This document shows, piece after piece, positions 1 through 10,836 of a DNA stretch of 64,000 bases (position 1 is its first letter; the number at the start of each line of letters is the position of its first letter). Location: contig NZ_CP053452.2 in the NCBI RefSeq assembly GCF_013128195.2, positions 1,364,001 through 1,428,000 of the forward strand, read 5' to 3'. The translations under genes were made by a program, and so were the position numbers. The DNA comes from Frigoriglobus tundricola. GTDB taxonomy: Bacteria; Planctomycetota; Planctomycetia; Gemmatales; Gemmataceae. The notes below the pieces were generated by a model. It was given only the letters and a program-made list of their open reading frames with translations. It was not told the origin of the DNA and searched no databases.

Positions 1-1506
<1,506 letters not shown>

Positions 1507-1521
1507 GCGGCCGGGGCGGGG

Positions 1522-1881
1522 CTACGCCTTGGCCCCGTCGGCGAGTTTGAGGAACTCGGGATAGTGCCGCAGGAGCCGCCGCTGTTCGGCCAGCATCCGG
1601 CCCAACAGGACCCCGCGGAGGAGCCGGACGGCGACGCGCGACCAGACGGTGCGGACGACCACGCCATCGACCGGCGCCTCGGTCCCGTCCTCGAACCGCA
1701 GTTTCCCGGCCACGCGCTCGCCCGGCGCCAGTGTGTGGTTCTCGTGTGTGAACTGCATGCCGCGTTCGGACAACTCGACCACGGGTAGCGTGGCGCCGCC
1801 CGTAACGAACAGCGGCCCGCCGCCGGGCGGGTACGGGAGCCGGAAGTGCCTCCGGCGGTTCACGTGATCGTGTTCGTCCAC
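1522..1881 (-). CDS. PilZ domain protein
   Basis: A 119-residue protein that is almost entirely one PilZ domain, the usual c-di-GMP receptor fold. The binding signature is visible as RRRHFR near residue 10 and the degenerate D/N-x-S-x-x-G motif as ELSERG near residue 40. I chose the GTG at 1881 because an AGGG-type ribosome site sits just upstream and the PilZ motif starts right after; a longer frame reaches 2052 but adds unrelated sequence. It converges on the histidine kinase, with stops 15 bases apart. Its target is unknown. A role in c-di-GMP-controlled motility or surface behaviour is family knowledge, not seen here. Confidence 0.75.
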   Translation of the reverse strand: MDEHDHVNRRRHFRLPYPPGGGPLFVTGGATLPVVELSERGMQFTHENHTLAPGERVAGKLRFEDGTEAPVDGVVVRTVWSRVAVRLLRGVLLGRMLAEQRRLLRHYPEFLKLADGAKA

Positions 1882-2166
1882 GCCACCCTCTCCGGTTACC
1901 GGTCCGCCGAGCGCACGGGAAAAGTCACAGGTCACCGGGGCGCGAGGCGTCAAGTCGAAACCAAACCCACTGCGGTCTTGGACTCGATGCCATGCGCCCT
2001 GATGACCTGTGGTTCCATTAGGAAAATGTGGCACCCCCAGCCGCCGAGTCAAGCGGGTCGGGCACTTTCGGATGTGAAGGTCCTACCGAATCGAGTGGCG
2101 AGCGGGTCGGTGACCGCCCCGCCCGTAAGGCAGAAGCGGGAACCGGACCGACCGCTGGGGTTCGAT

Positions 2167-2208
2167 CGTGTTGTGGTGCCGGCGGCGCGACGCTGGCACC
2201 ACAACACG
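2167..2208. terminator. 14-bp perfect hairpin downstream of RNase E/G
   Basis: Bases 2167-2180 and 2195-2208 are exact reverse complements around a 14-base loop. There is no T-run, so it is only a candidate terminator or 3' stabiliser for the minus-strand RNase gene. The rest of the 1882-2298 gap shows no gene. Confidence 0.5.
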
Positions 2209-2298
2209 AACGGGCGGTACATCATTTCTCCGCCCGTGCCCCGGGCTCGCGCACCGGGTTATGCCCGGCGCGGCTTCTGGGCGAAGGGCCGCAGCGAT

Positions 2299-5293
2299 TT
2301 AATCCAGTGGCCGCGGGTAGCCGCGGCTGTCACGGTCCCGGTCCCCGCGGCCGCCGCGGTCGTCCCGGCCGCGGGGCGGCGGGCCGCCCGGCCCGCGGCC
2401 GCCGCGGTCGTCCCGCGGCACGCGCCCGGCCGTCAGCTTCGGCAGCGGGGCCGGCGGCAGCAGCCGGACCTCGTTCCCGTTGTGGTCGAAGCACCGCACG
2501 TTCAGCACGTCCGGCGAGAGCCCGGCCTGGCCGGTGATCTGCACCTCCAGCTTGCCCCGCTCCTCCAGCGCGGCGATGTCCTTCCGCCGCTTGTTCAGCA
2601 GGTAGTTCGCGGCGTCCGGGTGGACGGTCACCTGGACCAGTTGCACCGCCGGGGCGCGGTGCGCGGCCAGTTGCAGCAGCCGCATCACCTCGATGGCGAG
2701 GCTCTCGCTCGTCTTCACGAACCCGTTGCCGCGGCAGTGCGGGCAGTCCAGGAACACGCTCCGCTTCAGGCTCGGCCGGATGCGCTGCCGCGTCATCTCG
2801 ATGAGCCCGAACTGCGAGATGCGGAGGATCTTGGTCCGCGCCCGGTCCCGCTGGAGCGCGTCGCGGAACGCGTCCTCCACCTTGCGGCGGTGCGACTCGC
2901 TCCGCATGTCGATGAAGTCGTTGACGATCACCCCGCCCAGGTCGCGGAGCCGCAGCTGCCGGGCGATCTCCTTCGCGGCGTGCAGGTTCATCTGGAACGC
3001 CGTCTCCTCCGCGTTGTTGTCCGCGCGGAAGTTGCCGCTGTTCACGTCGATGGCGACCAGCGCCTCGGTCTGCTCGATCACCAGCGAGCCGCCCAGCGGC
3101 ATCTCGATCCGCTTCTGGTGGATCTTGGCGATCTCGTCCTCGATGCCGTACTTGTGGAACAGCGGCTCGGTGTGCTCGAAGAACTTGATGCGGCTGGCGA
3201 ACTTGGGCATCACGATCTGGAGGAACTCGCTGGCGTGCCCGAACGCCGTGGGCTCGTCCACCCAGATGGTGTCGATGTCCGCGGTGAAGATGTCGCGGAT
3301 GGTCCGGGTGATCATGTCCGACTCGCGGTAGATCTCCACCGGGCCGGCGACGCGCTTGAGCCGCTTCACCACCACCTGCCACAGGCGCAGCAGGTACGCG
3401 AGGTCGTTCTGGAGCTCCTTGGCGTCGCGGTCCACGGCCGCGGTGCGGACGATGAAGCCGACGCCCTTGGGCGGGGCCAGGGTGGTCATGATCTCGCGGA
3501 GCCGGCGGCGGGCGTCGTGGTCCTCGATCTTGCGCGACACGCCCACGCGGTTCAGGCTCGGCATGAGGACGAGGTAGCGGCCGGCGATGCTGACGTACGT
3601 GCTGAGCGTCGGCCCCTTCGTGCCCACGGCCTCCTTGATGACCTGAACGATGACCTCCTGGCCGCGCTTGAACACGTCCTGGATCGGGGGCTTGGGCAGC
3701 CCGCGGTCGCGCCCGCCCTTCGGCCCGCCGGCGCTCTTGAACCCGCCGGGCGCGCGCGGCCCGCGGTCCCGGTCGCTGCTCCGGCCGCGGTCGCTCCGGC
3801 CGCCCCGGTCGCCGCCCCGCGGCGGGCCGCCCCGGCCGCGGTCCCGGTCGCCCCGCCCGCCCCGGCCGCGGTCCCGGTCGCTGTCCCGGCGCGGCGGGCC
3901 GGACTCGAAGTCGTCGTTGAACCCGCGGCCGGTCACCTCGTTCGGCTCCTCCGCGTCGTGGGCGATCTCGCGGGCCTCCGCCTCGGCCGCCTCGGCCGGT
4001 TCGGGGTCGCCGGCGAAGCGCTCGAGCGGCTCCTCGTCGGCCCCGGGCTCGTCGCCGGGCGCGGGCGGGGCGTCGCCGAACCGGTCGTTGGGCGCGTCCG
4101 GGTCGAAGTCGGCCGAGCCGTCGTCGAAGAACGGCCGGATCTCGCCCTCGTCGTCGTCCGCGGACGTGCGGCGCTCGGCCCCGCCCATGTACTTCGGCTT
4201 GTCGTCCGCGCCCTCGTCGTCGCTCTTCTTGCGGCGGGAGCGGGGCTTGGTCTTCGGGTCGGCCTCGGCCGGAGCCTCGGCGTCGGCGGGGGGCTCTTCG
4301 GCCTTCGGCTTCGCCCGGCGGGTCCGCGGCTTCTTGGCCTTGGCCTCGGGGTCGCTCTCGACGGGCTCCACCGGCGCCACCGGGTCGCCGCCCTCCAGGG
4401 CTTCGATGGCCTCGGCCACTTCCGGTTCGACCGGCTCGGCGACCGGCACCTCGGCGGGCGGTGCGATTTCCGGGACGGGCGCCGGGGCCGCCGCGTCCAC
4501 GATGCCCGCGCCGAAGTCGTCGTCCTCGACCGGCGGGGCGACCGCCTTGCGCGCGCGCGGGCTTCGGCGCTTCGGGTTTGGGCTCGCGGGCGACCGGCTG
4601 GGGCGGCGGGGCGACCTCGACCGCATCGAGCCCGGCCGCGAACTCGTCCTCGTCGTCCGCCGGGGGCGGCGGTTCGACGGCGACCGCGATCTCCACTTCC
4701 TCCGCGATCTCGACTTCGACGTCCCCCGTGACGTCCTCGGCGATCTCCTCCCCGGCGTCCTCCGCGACCTCCTCCCCGACCTCTTCGGCGGGTTCCTCGG
4801 GGAGCTCCGATCCGTCGTCGGCGAGGCCGGCGGCGAAGCCCTCGTCCTCGATGAAGTCCTCGGCCCGCGCCGGGACGCGCGGCTGCTGCGGCTCCAGGAA
4901 CGAGGTCATCTCGCGCGGCCCGCGGTCCCGGCCCCCGCGCTCGGTGCGGGGGCGCCCGCCGTTCGCCCCGCGGGCGCCGCCCGCGGGGCTGCGGCCGTAC
5001 TCGCGGTCCAGCTCCGCCTCGTAGGCCGCGAGGTCGTCCTTCGACATCAGGTGCTTGTAGTACGCCGGGTCCACGTCGGAGATGTGCAGGAACCCGTTGC
5101 GGCCGATGCCGAAGTCCACGAACGCCGCCTGGATGGACGGCTCGATGTTGACGATGCGGCCCTTATAGATGTTCCCGACGTAGCTCTCCTGGCTGGCCCG
5201 CTCGACGTACAGTTCTTCCAGAACGCCGTCCTCCACGATGGCGATCCGGCACTCCTCCGGCTGGAGGACGTTGATGAGCATTTCTTTCTTCAT
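2299..5293 (-). CDS. rng: ribonuclease E/G family protein, frameshifted in the linker
   Basis: RNase E/G processes rRNA and decays mRNA. The first frame (ATG at 5293) encodes the N-terminal S1 RNA-binding domain (SYVGNIYKGRIVNI to IGRNGFLHISD) and an acidic linker. The catalytic part lies in another frame that ends at 2299. It holds the two metal-binding motifs VAIDVNSGNF and VIVNDFIDM, the zinc-link DCPHCRGNGF, and an Arg/Gly-rich tail. The frames meet at a (GC)5 run at 4548-4557, where a net one-base shift joins them smoothly inside low-complexity linker. The linker, rich in Glu, Pro and Arg, is much longer than in E. coli RNase G. Either this strain has a broken gene or the GC repeat was misread. 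It lies downstream of a TIGR03936 gene, a frequent neighbour of this family. Confidence 0.85.
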
Positions 5294-5330
5294 TGCGCTC
5301 TTCGTGTTCGGGGTTGGTCACTGGTCACGG

Positions 5331-5358
5331 GGCGTTGGTCACGGGTGACGAACGCCCA
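5331..5358. repeat. short repeated-word hairpin
   Basis: Bases 5331-5343 pair with 5346-5358 with one mismatch. The surrounding spacer repeats the word GGTCAC four times. It sits between RNase E/G and TIGR03936. Confidence 0.45.
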
Positions 5359-5374
5359 GGGGCCGGTGACGAAG

Positions 5375-6361
5375 TTACTCCACCACCGGGCCGTTCGGGG
5401 ACGCGCCCCAACCGGCTTCGGCGGGTTGTTCGCTCTCGTCTTCGTCCAGCCGCGCGGTCAGCGCGGCCACCTCCGTGCCCGTAAGGGGCACGGCGTCCGC
5501 GGGTCCGTCCGGGGGGATGTCCGCCGGATCGGGCGCGGTGATCTCGTCGCGTATTTCGATGACCGTTCGTTCCAGCACGGCGCCGGCGTCGAGCAGGTCG
5601 GTAAGGCCGAGGAGGGCGAGCAGCTCCTCGGCGCGGGCCGTGCCGGTCTGGGTGACCCAGAAGTCGAGGCGGAGGCGGGAAGAACCCAACCCCCGGCCCC
5701 TTCCCATCAGGGAGGGGGAGGAAGAGGAAGACCCCTCCCCAATCCCTTCTCCCGTGCTCCCCGGCCCTGTCGGCGGAGCTTCTCGCGGGCCGGGGCCGGG
5801 AGAGGGGCTTAATGCTCCGGCCCCCCCTTCCCTCTCAGGGAAGGGAGTTGGGGGGTTCGGTTCTTCGTCCGCCCCCACCGAGATGCCCCGAATGTACGGT
5901 CGGATGTTGAGCCGTTTGGCGCTCGGGCGCAGGCGCTCGACCCACACTTTCGGTTCGGCCAGGAGCGCCGCGGCGGCGGCTTCGACGTGGGGAACGCGGC
6001 CCGCCGGGAGCGGCACTTCGTACACCGCGCGGCGCGCCCGCGCGGTGGCCCTCATGGGCACCGGGGTCACGCGGGTGAGGACCATACCCGTTGGCGCCTG
6101 GGCGTTGAGCGTGGCGAGTAGTTCGTCCCCGTCGCGGGGTTCGGTGAGTTCGAGTTCGACGACCTCGTCGCGGCCGACGACGCCGAGCGGGAGCGAGAGC
6201 GCGAAGACGAGCCGGGGCGTGGGGTGGAAGCCGGCGGTGGACTTGAACGGAACGGCGGCGCGCCGGAGCATCCGCTCGGCGCACCGCATCAGGTCGTGGT
6301 GGCTCACCAGTCGGAGCGTGCCCGACTTGCTGAACCGGAAGCGGAACTTGTCAGCGGTCAT
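5375..6361 (-). CDS. TIGR03936 / DUF2344 radical-SAM-linked protein with an internal repeat insertion
   Basis: The N-terminal part starting FRFRFSKSGTLRLVSHHDLM is typical of the TIGR03936 family, which occurs next to or fused with radical SAM proteins and beside RNase E/G. I place the start at the ATG at 6361; another in-frame ATG lies at 6373. After about residue 160 the protein is interrupted by some 65 residues of Pro/Gly/Ser/Glu-rich sequence (PPTPFPEREGG to SPSLMGRGRGLG), after which the family sequence resumes at RLRLDFWVTQTG. The inserted DNA (about 5690-5865) is palindromic and looks like a mobile repeat that entered in frame. No radical SAM gene is adjacent here. The molecular function of the family is not established. 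Confidence 0.8.
   Translation of the reverse strand: MTADKFRFRFSKSGTLRLVSHHDLMRCAERMLRRAAVPFKSTAGFHPTPRLVFALSLPLGVVGRDEVVELELTEPRDGDELLATLNAQAPTGMVLTRVTPVPMRATARARRAVYEVPLPAGRVPHVEAAAAALLAEPKVWVERLRPSAKRLNIRPYIRGISVGADEEPNPPTPFPEREGGAGALSPSPGPGPREAPPTGPGSTGEGIGEGSSSSSPSLMGRGRGLGSSRLRLDFWVTQTGTARAEELLALLGLTDLLDAGAVLERTVIEIRDEITAPDPADIPPDGPADAVPLTGTEVAALTARLDEDESEQPAEAGWGASPNGPVVE
5690..5865. repeat. in-frame palindromic repeat inserted in TIGR03936 gene
   Basis: The two ends (around AACCCCCGGCCCCTTCCC and GGGAAGGGAGTTGGGGGG) are imperfect inverted repeats. The interior is purine/pyrimidine-skewed and low in complexity. It interrupts a conserved family without breaking the frame, similar in principle to rickettsial palindromic elements. 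Edges are approximate. Confidence 0.6.
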
Positions 6362-6391
6362 CGAATCCGGCATCTGGAGAGCGCGGAGCCC

Positions 6392-6453
6392 GGAGCGCGG
6401 AACGCGGAGTGAAGACAAGAATCAATTCGCCTTCACTCCGCGTTCCGCGCTCC
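6392..6453. repeat. 23-bp perfect inverted repeat upstream of TIGR03936
   Basis: Bases 6392-6414 and 6431-6453 are exact reverse complements with a 16-base loop. The arms are built from the repeated words GGAGCGCGGAACGCGGAG. They could form a strong hairpin in the 5' region of the minus-strand gene. Confidence 0.6.
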
Positions 6454-6543
6454 GCGTTCCGCGCTCCAAAGATGCCCCTCCGGTCCCCCCGGCGGGTCGG
6501 CGGCGGGGTCGGACGGGCCGGCGGGCGGCAAGGGGAAAAACGG

Positions 6544-6598
6544 GACGTGCGAAACGGGGGGGCGAAGGTGGAGCTTCGCCGCCGGCATTTCGCACGTC
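6544..6598. terminator. nested hairpin downstream of ptsI
   Basis: The outer arms 6544-6554 and 6588-6598 pair perfectly over 11 bases. The inner arms GGCGAAG (561-567 of this block) and CTTCGCC also pair. It lies 110 bases past the ptsI stop on the minus strand and has no clear T-run; it is a candidate terminator or processing structure. Confidence 0.45.
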
Positions 6599-6706
6599 AC
6601 GCTTGTCACTTTGCGCTCTCGGCTACGTCACAACCCGTCGCGGTCCGACGGAACGGTGCGGTCACGGCGGTTTAAGTGCCCCGCGGTTCGACCGGTCTCA
6701 CCGTTC

Positions 6707-8473
6707 TCAGTCGGGTCCCTCCGGGGGAAATTGTTTGCGTAAGTAACTCTCGACCTGGCGGGCGGTCTCCAACGTCAGGGCGTGTTCGGCGACGCGCTCC
6801 GCCTCGGCGATTTTGAGGTCGCGGATCACCCGTTTGATCTCGGGGATCTTGCGCGGCGTAGCGCTCAGTTGTCTCAGGCCCAGACCCACCAGGAGCGGGA
6901 TGTAGAGCGGTTCCCCGCTCATCTCCCCGCACACGTTCACGTCGATCTTGTGCTTGTGGGCCGCCTGCATCACCATCCGGATCAGCCGCAGAACGGCCGG
7001 GTCCGCCGGGTTGTACAAGTTGGCCACGTGCTCGTTGTTCCGGTCCGCCGCGAGTGTGTATTGGACCAGGTCGTTGGTCCCGATGGAGAAGAAATCGACC
7101 TCGCGCGCCAACACGTCGGCCATCAGCGCCGCGGACGGAACCTCGATCATTGTACCGATCCGGACGCCACCTTTGAAGGGGATTCCGGCGTACTCCAAAT
7201 CCTCTTTCACCTCGTTGAGCAGCGTCTTGCACCGGCGCAGCTCGTCCACGGTGCTGATCATCGGGAACATGACGCGCAGGTCGCCGAAGACCGCGGCGCG
7301 GAGGACGGCCCGCAGTTGCGTCTTGAACAGGTCCAGGTTGTTGAGGCACAGGCGGACGCTGCGGAGCCCCAGGAACGGGTTCTTCTCGCCGCTGACGGCG
7401 CCGGACACGCTCGAGAACTTGTCGGCCCCGAGGTCCAGGGTGCGGATCACCACGGGGCGGGACGGGCCGATCTGCTGGAGGACGCTGGCGTAGGCCGCGT
7501 AGTGCTCCTCCTCGGTCGGGTGGGCGGTCTTGTTCAGGTACAGGAACTCGGTCCGGTACAGGCCGACGCCCTCCGCGCCGCGGTCGAGGCACTGGGACGC
7601 CTCCTGGGCCAGCTCGATGTTGCCGAGCAGGCGGATCGGCACGGGCGGGTCGTCGTCGGTGACCGACGGCATGTCCCGCAGGTGCTCGTACCGGTCGGGG
7701 CGGGCGAGCGCCTCGGCCCGCCGGGCCTCGTACCGGGCGATCGTCTCGTCGTCCGGGTCGAGGATCAGCAGCCCCTTGTCGCCGTCGATGATGACGGTGT
7801 CGCCGCCGGAGACGTCGGTCAGGAACCGGCTGAGCCCGACGACGGCGGGGATCTCCAGCGCCCCGGCCAGGATCGCCGTGTGGCTGGTGGCACCGCCGCT
7901 CTCGGTGGCGAACGCCCGGACGGTGCGGGGGCTGAAGTCGGCCGTGTCCGAGGGCATCAGGTCGGTGGCCAGGACGATGACCGGTTCGGTCAGGCTGACG
8001 AACGGGTCGGTCGGGTGGCCGAGCAGCGCGGAGAGCAGCTGCCGCTCGATGTCGATGAACTCGCTCGCGCTGCGGCGGGCCTCCGCGGCCCCGATGTTCC
8101 CGCGCAGCTCGACGGCGTCCTCCAGGCGCTTGACGAAGTCGCGGATCACCCGGCTGACGGCGTACTCGGCGGAGTAGCTCTGCGACTGGATGCGGGCCTC
8201 GATCTGGGTGCGGAGGAGCCGGTCCTCGATCAGCGACTGCTGGGCGCCGTAGATGTTCCCCAGCGCCGGGCCGAGCCGCTCGGTCATCCGCTCGCGGGTG
8301 TTGCGGGCGTCGGCGGCCGTCTCCTCGAGCGCGCGGCGGAGCCGCGCGATCTCGCTCCCCACCTGGTCCGGCGGCACGGTGCGGTGGGGGATGCGCACCC
8401 CCTCCGTGTCCAGCACGAGGGCCGGGCCGATGGCGATGCCGGGGGAGACCGCGGTGCCTTGTCTGATTTCCAT
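6707..8473 (-). CDS. ptsI: PTS enzyme I (phosphoenolpyruvate-protein phosphotransferase)
   Basis: This 588-residue protein has the normal length and domain order of EI: helical HPr-binding domain, the swivelling phospho-His domain with GGATSHTAILAG (active His near residue 196), and the PEP-binding TIM barrel with TEFLYLN, the VMFPMIST region, IGTNDLVQYTLA and the active-site Cys in NVCGEMSGEP. It moves phosphate from PEP to HPr. It is the last gene of the minus-strand block hpf-ptsN-ptsH-ptsI. With a PtsN-type EIIA and no sugar permease in sight, the block probably serves regulation rather than sugar uptake. Confidence 0.93.
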   Translation of the reverse strand: MEIRQGTAVSPGIAIGPALVLDTEGVRIPHRTVPPDQVGSEIARLRRALEETAADARNTRERMTERLGPALGNIYGAQQSLIEDRLLRTQIEARIQSQSYSAEYAVSRVIRDFVKRLEDAVELRGNIGAAEARRSASEFIDIERQLLSALLGHPTDPFVSLTEPVIVLATDLMPSDTADFSPRTVRAFATESGGATSHTAILAGALEIPAVVGLSRFLTDVSGGDTVIIDGDKGLLILDPDDETIARYEARRAEALARPDRYEHLRDMPSVTDDDPPVPIRLLGNIELAQEASQCLDRGAEGVGLYRTEFLYLNKTAHPTEEEHYAAYASVLQQIGPSRPVVIRTLDLGADKFSSVSGAVSGEKNPFLGLRSVRLCLNNLDLFKTQLRAVLRAAVFGDLRVMFPMISTVDELRRCKTLLNEVKEDLEYAGIPFKGGVRIGTMIEVPSAALMADVLAREVDFFSIGTNDLVQYTLAADRNNEHVANLYNPADPAVLRLIRMVMQAAHKHKIDVNVCGEMSGEPLYIPLLVGLGLRQLSATPRKIPEIKRVIRDLKIAEAERVAEHALTLETARQVESYLRKQFPPEGPD

Positions 8474-8559
8474 TCGCCGCAGCGTCCGGGGGCCCGTGTG
8501 TGGGGGGCGCGGCGACCGGTCCGGGCGGGATCCGGTCGTCGGGCGTGTGTTCGGAGACG

Positions 8560-8979
8560 TCAGATCGTGTAGTCCTCGCCGCCGGGGGCGGCGAGGATGG
8601 CGGCCAGCGGGTCCAGTGCCGTGTGGGCGTCGGGGCCGTCCACTTCCAGCACCACTTCCGAGTCGGGCATGGCGCTGAGCATGATCAGGTCCAACAGGCT
8701 CTTCCCGTCGGCCTGCGTCTGCCCGTTCCAGACGATCACGGCACAGGTGTACTGCCGGGCGGTGCGCGAGAACCGGTCGGCGACCCGCATGTGCAGCCCG
8801 AGCGGGTTGGCGATGCGGACCGCCCGGCGGATCGGGCCGTCGTTGCAGTCGCCGAGGGCCGGCGGCCGGGCGTCGGGCGGGGGCGTGTCGGGCGGCGCGA
8901 GCGCGCCGGGGCCGGGCGGGTGTGGCTCCCGCGGTCCCGGCCCGTTTCCGCCCCCCGACCGGTCATGCCCTGCTCCCAG
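8560..8979 (-). CDS. ptsH: HPr-like phosphocarrier with long N-terminal extension; start codon uncertain
   Basis: The conserved HPr core runs from RRAVRIANPLGLHMRVADRF, with the phospho-acceptor His in NPLGLH, through DGKSLLDLIMLSAM to the stop at 8560. The first in-frame ATG (8790) lies after that His and cannot be the real start. Upstream the frame stays open to the ptsN stop but offers no ATG, GTG or TTG. A CTG at 8979 sits five bases after a perfect AGGAGG and would give about 139 residues with a Pro/Gly-rich extension of roughly 50 residues. So either a CTG start is used or a small indel hides the ATG at 8966, which is in another frame. Position between ptsN and ptsI supports the call. 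Confidence 0.8.
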   Translation of the reverse strand: MGAGHDRSGGGNGPGPREPHPPGPGALAPPDTPPPDARPPALGDCNDGPIRRAVRIANPLGLHMRVADRFSRTARQYTCAVIVWNGQTQADGKSLLDLIMLSAMPDSEVVLEVDGPDAHTALDPLAAILAAPGGEDYTI

Positions 8980-9021
8980 TTCGGCCTCCTGTGGTCCGCT
9001 CCCGCCGCGCCGCCCGTTCGG

Positions 9022-9510
9022 TTACCACCCCGGCGCCGCATTTTCCAGCAGCGCCCAGATCTCTTCCCGCGTTTGCCCCGCCCGCAACTGGCGGACGAAG
9101 TCGTCGTTGCGCATGGTGCGGACCACCGCCTCGAGCGCCCGCAGGTGGTCGCCGGGGCGGTCCTGTGGGGAGACCAGAAGCACGAACACGTACACCGGCT
9201 CGCCGTCGAGGCTGTCGAACGGGAGCCCGTCGCGGGACAGGGCCATCGTGCCGATGAGGCGGTCGACGGCCGAGTGCCGGGAGTGCGGGATCGCGATGTG
9301 GCGGCCGATGCCGGTGGTGCCGAGCTGCTCGCGCCGGAGGACCGCTTTGACGATCTCGTCCACGTCCGTGGCGCGAAAATGGCCGGCCGCGTGCAGCGCG
9401 CCGACCATTTCGCGGACGACGGCCTCCTTGACGAGGCCGACGGTCTGCGGCACCGGGACGCTCAGCGACGGGATGATCGCGTCCCGGACGATGAAGTTGC
9501 ACAGGCGCAT
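9022..9510 (-). CDS. ptsN: PTS EIIA, nitrogen/fructose type (PtsN-like)
   Basis: A 162-residue single-domain EIIA. The active His lies in RHIAIPHSRHSAVD, with the usual family motifs around it (EQLGTTGIG before, VYVFVLLVSPQD after). I start at ATG 9510 because GAGAGG lies eight bases upstream; the frame extends to 9621 but adds low-complexity sequence. It would accept phosphate from HPr. The hpf-ptsN-HPr arrangement mirrors the rpoN operon of proteobacteria, where PtsN regulates rather than transports. Confidence 0.88.
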   Translation of the reverse strand: MRLCNFIVRDAIIPSLSVPVPQTVGLVKEAVVREMVGALHAAGHFRATDVDEIVKAVLRREQLGTTGIGRHIAIPHSRHSAVDRLIGTMALSRDGLPFDSLDGEPVYVFVLLVSPQDRPGDHLRALEAVVRTMRNDDFVRQLRAGQTREEIWALLENAAPGW

Positions 9511-9661
9511 ACGGGCCTCTCCCCTGGGCCGCCGCTCGCCCCCTGCGGCCGGAGCCGGTTCGGGGGCGGCGGGGGTGTGTCGCCGCGGGCCGTCCTGGGC
9601 GCGGGCTTCTGACGGGTACATCCGGCGACCTCGTGCGTGCGGCCGCGCCGCCCGGGCGCCG

Positions 9662-9991
9662 TCAGGCGCCCTCCCCGCGGGCCGGGTCGCGGCGGTGGTC
9701 CTGGATCTTCTCTTTGTAATGCGTGATCTGCTGTTTCACGTGGGTCGCGGCCCGGGTGAACGCGTGCAGCACGTCGGCGTCCGCGTCGCGGCCGACGAAC
9801 TCGTGCTTGTGCTCGGCGCTAGCGATGATCTCGACCGTGACCTTGCCGGCGTGGTCCTTGTGGAGATCGACGGTGACCTCGATCATGATCAGCCGGTTGA
9901 AGAAGTGGAGCAGCTTCTCCGCCTTCTCTTTGAGTTCGGTCTGGACATCGTCGCCCAGGTGCCCGTGTCGGGCGGAGATCTTGACCTGCAC
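9662..9991 (-). CDS. hpf: ribosome hibernation promoting factor / RaiA family
   Basis: A 109-residue protein matching the short S30AE domain (QVKISARHGHLGDD at the start, KVTVEIIASAEHKHEF in the middle). It binds the small ribosomal subunit and favours inactive ribosomes in slow growth. There is no C-terminal dimerisation domain as in long HPF. It is the first gene of the hpf-ptsN-ptsH-ptsI block. The last 15 residues are charged and variable. Confidence 0.87.
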   Translation of the reverse strand: MQVKISARHGHLGDDVQTELKEKAEKLLHFFNRLIMIEVTVDLHKDHAGKVTVEIIASAEHKHEFVGRDADADVLHAFTRAATHVKQQITHYKEKIQDHRRDPARGEGA

Positions 9992-10250
9992 GGAAGCCTC
10001 TCAGTTGGCGGGGCCGCGCGGCGGTCGGGCCGGCGGGCGTGGGAACTCGCGATCAGCGGTCGGGCCGCACGGAGCGGCCCGACCGCTGATTGTATCCCGC
10101 CCCGGGGCCGGGTTCAACACGCGGGCCGATTCGCGGACCCGATCTCCGTTCCGGGCGGGCCGCGTGGGGCGGTCGCAGCGCTCAAAAAAAGACGCCTTGC
10201 CAGCGCCGCGGCGCGGGTTACAATCCGCATGTCGGCTTCACGGAAACGTC

Positions 10251-10321
10251 GCGGGATTGGTATATCGGCTGTGCCCAGCCTTCCCAAGGCTGTGAGACGG
10301 GTTCGACTCCCGTATCCCGCT
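10251..10321 (+). tRNA. tRNA-Gly (anticodon CCC)
   Basis: A complete 71-base cloverleaf. The acceptor arm GCGGGAT pairs with ATCCCGC, followed by discriminator T. The anticodon stem CAGCC/GGCTG encloses loop TTCCCAA with anticodon CCC. The T arm is ACGGG TTCGACT CCCGT. No CCA is encoded. It reads GGG codons. Confidence 0.93.
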
Positions 10322-10836
10322 CTGACATCTCATCTTCGATCGATTCCCTTCGGCGAACCAAACACCACGTCTTCACCGCCGTCACGTTCGTATCCGCATC
10401 CTTATCCGCAAACATGGTTGAGGCGGTCGCTCTTTTGGCCCTTTCGGGTCGGTGACGGGCTTCAACCTTGACATGAAGACCTCAAGACGCGTCACCATCC
10501 CTCGCGGCGGCGTGCGAACCCCTACACATCGCGTGGGGCCGTTGCCCGTACCGGGTGACGAGCCGCACGGGCCGACCCGACACCATTCGTTCGCCATCCT
10601 GGCTCTCAAGACGCTCCTGAAAGTCGATTTCCGGGGCGCCGCCGTTCCCAAGGGCTTCACCGAACAGCGCACCGGTTTCGCTCTCAATGGAAGGCACCGC
10701 ACCGCTCGACGCGCGGTTGCGCCGGGGCGCGCACGCACCCGCGCGGCCTTTCGTTCGCGGGACGCGTTGCCGAACGGCGCGCCAGTTCGCATATTTCGTG
10801 TAACTTGCCTCTCTTCACACCGCGATTCGGACCCTC
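10322..10836. other. intergenic stretch without recognised gene
   Basis: About 515 bases between the tRNA and the esterase. The frames open here have no family signature and no ribosome site. I see no strong hairpin. Confidence 0.5.

Noticed and set aside
1846-4731. 961-residue open frame on the plus strand
   Set aside because: It is the mirror of the RNase E/G gene in high-GC DNA: Ala/Arg/Val-rich with no domain and no start context.
9511-9661. Second copy of the TIGR03936-type palindromic repeat between hpf and ptsN
   Set aside because: Composition is similar (Pro/Gly-like reading), but I cannot see matching inverted ends.
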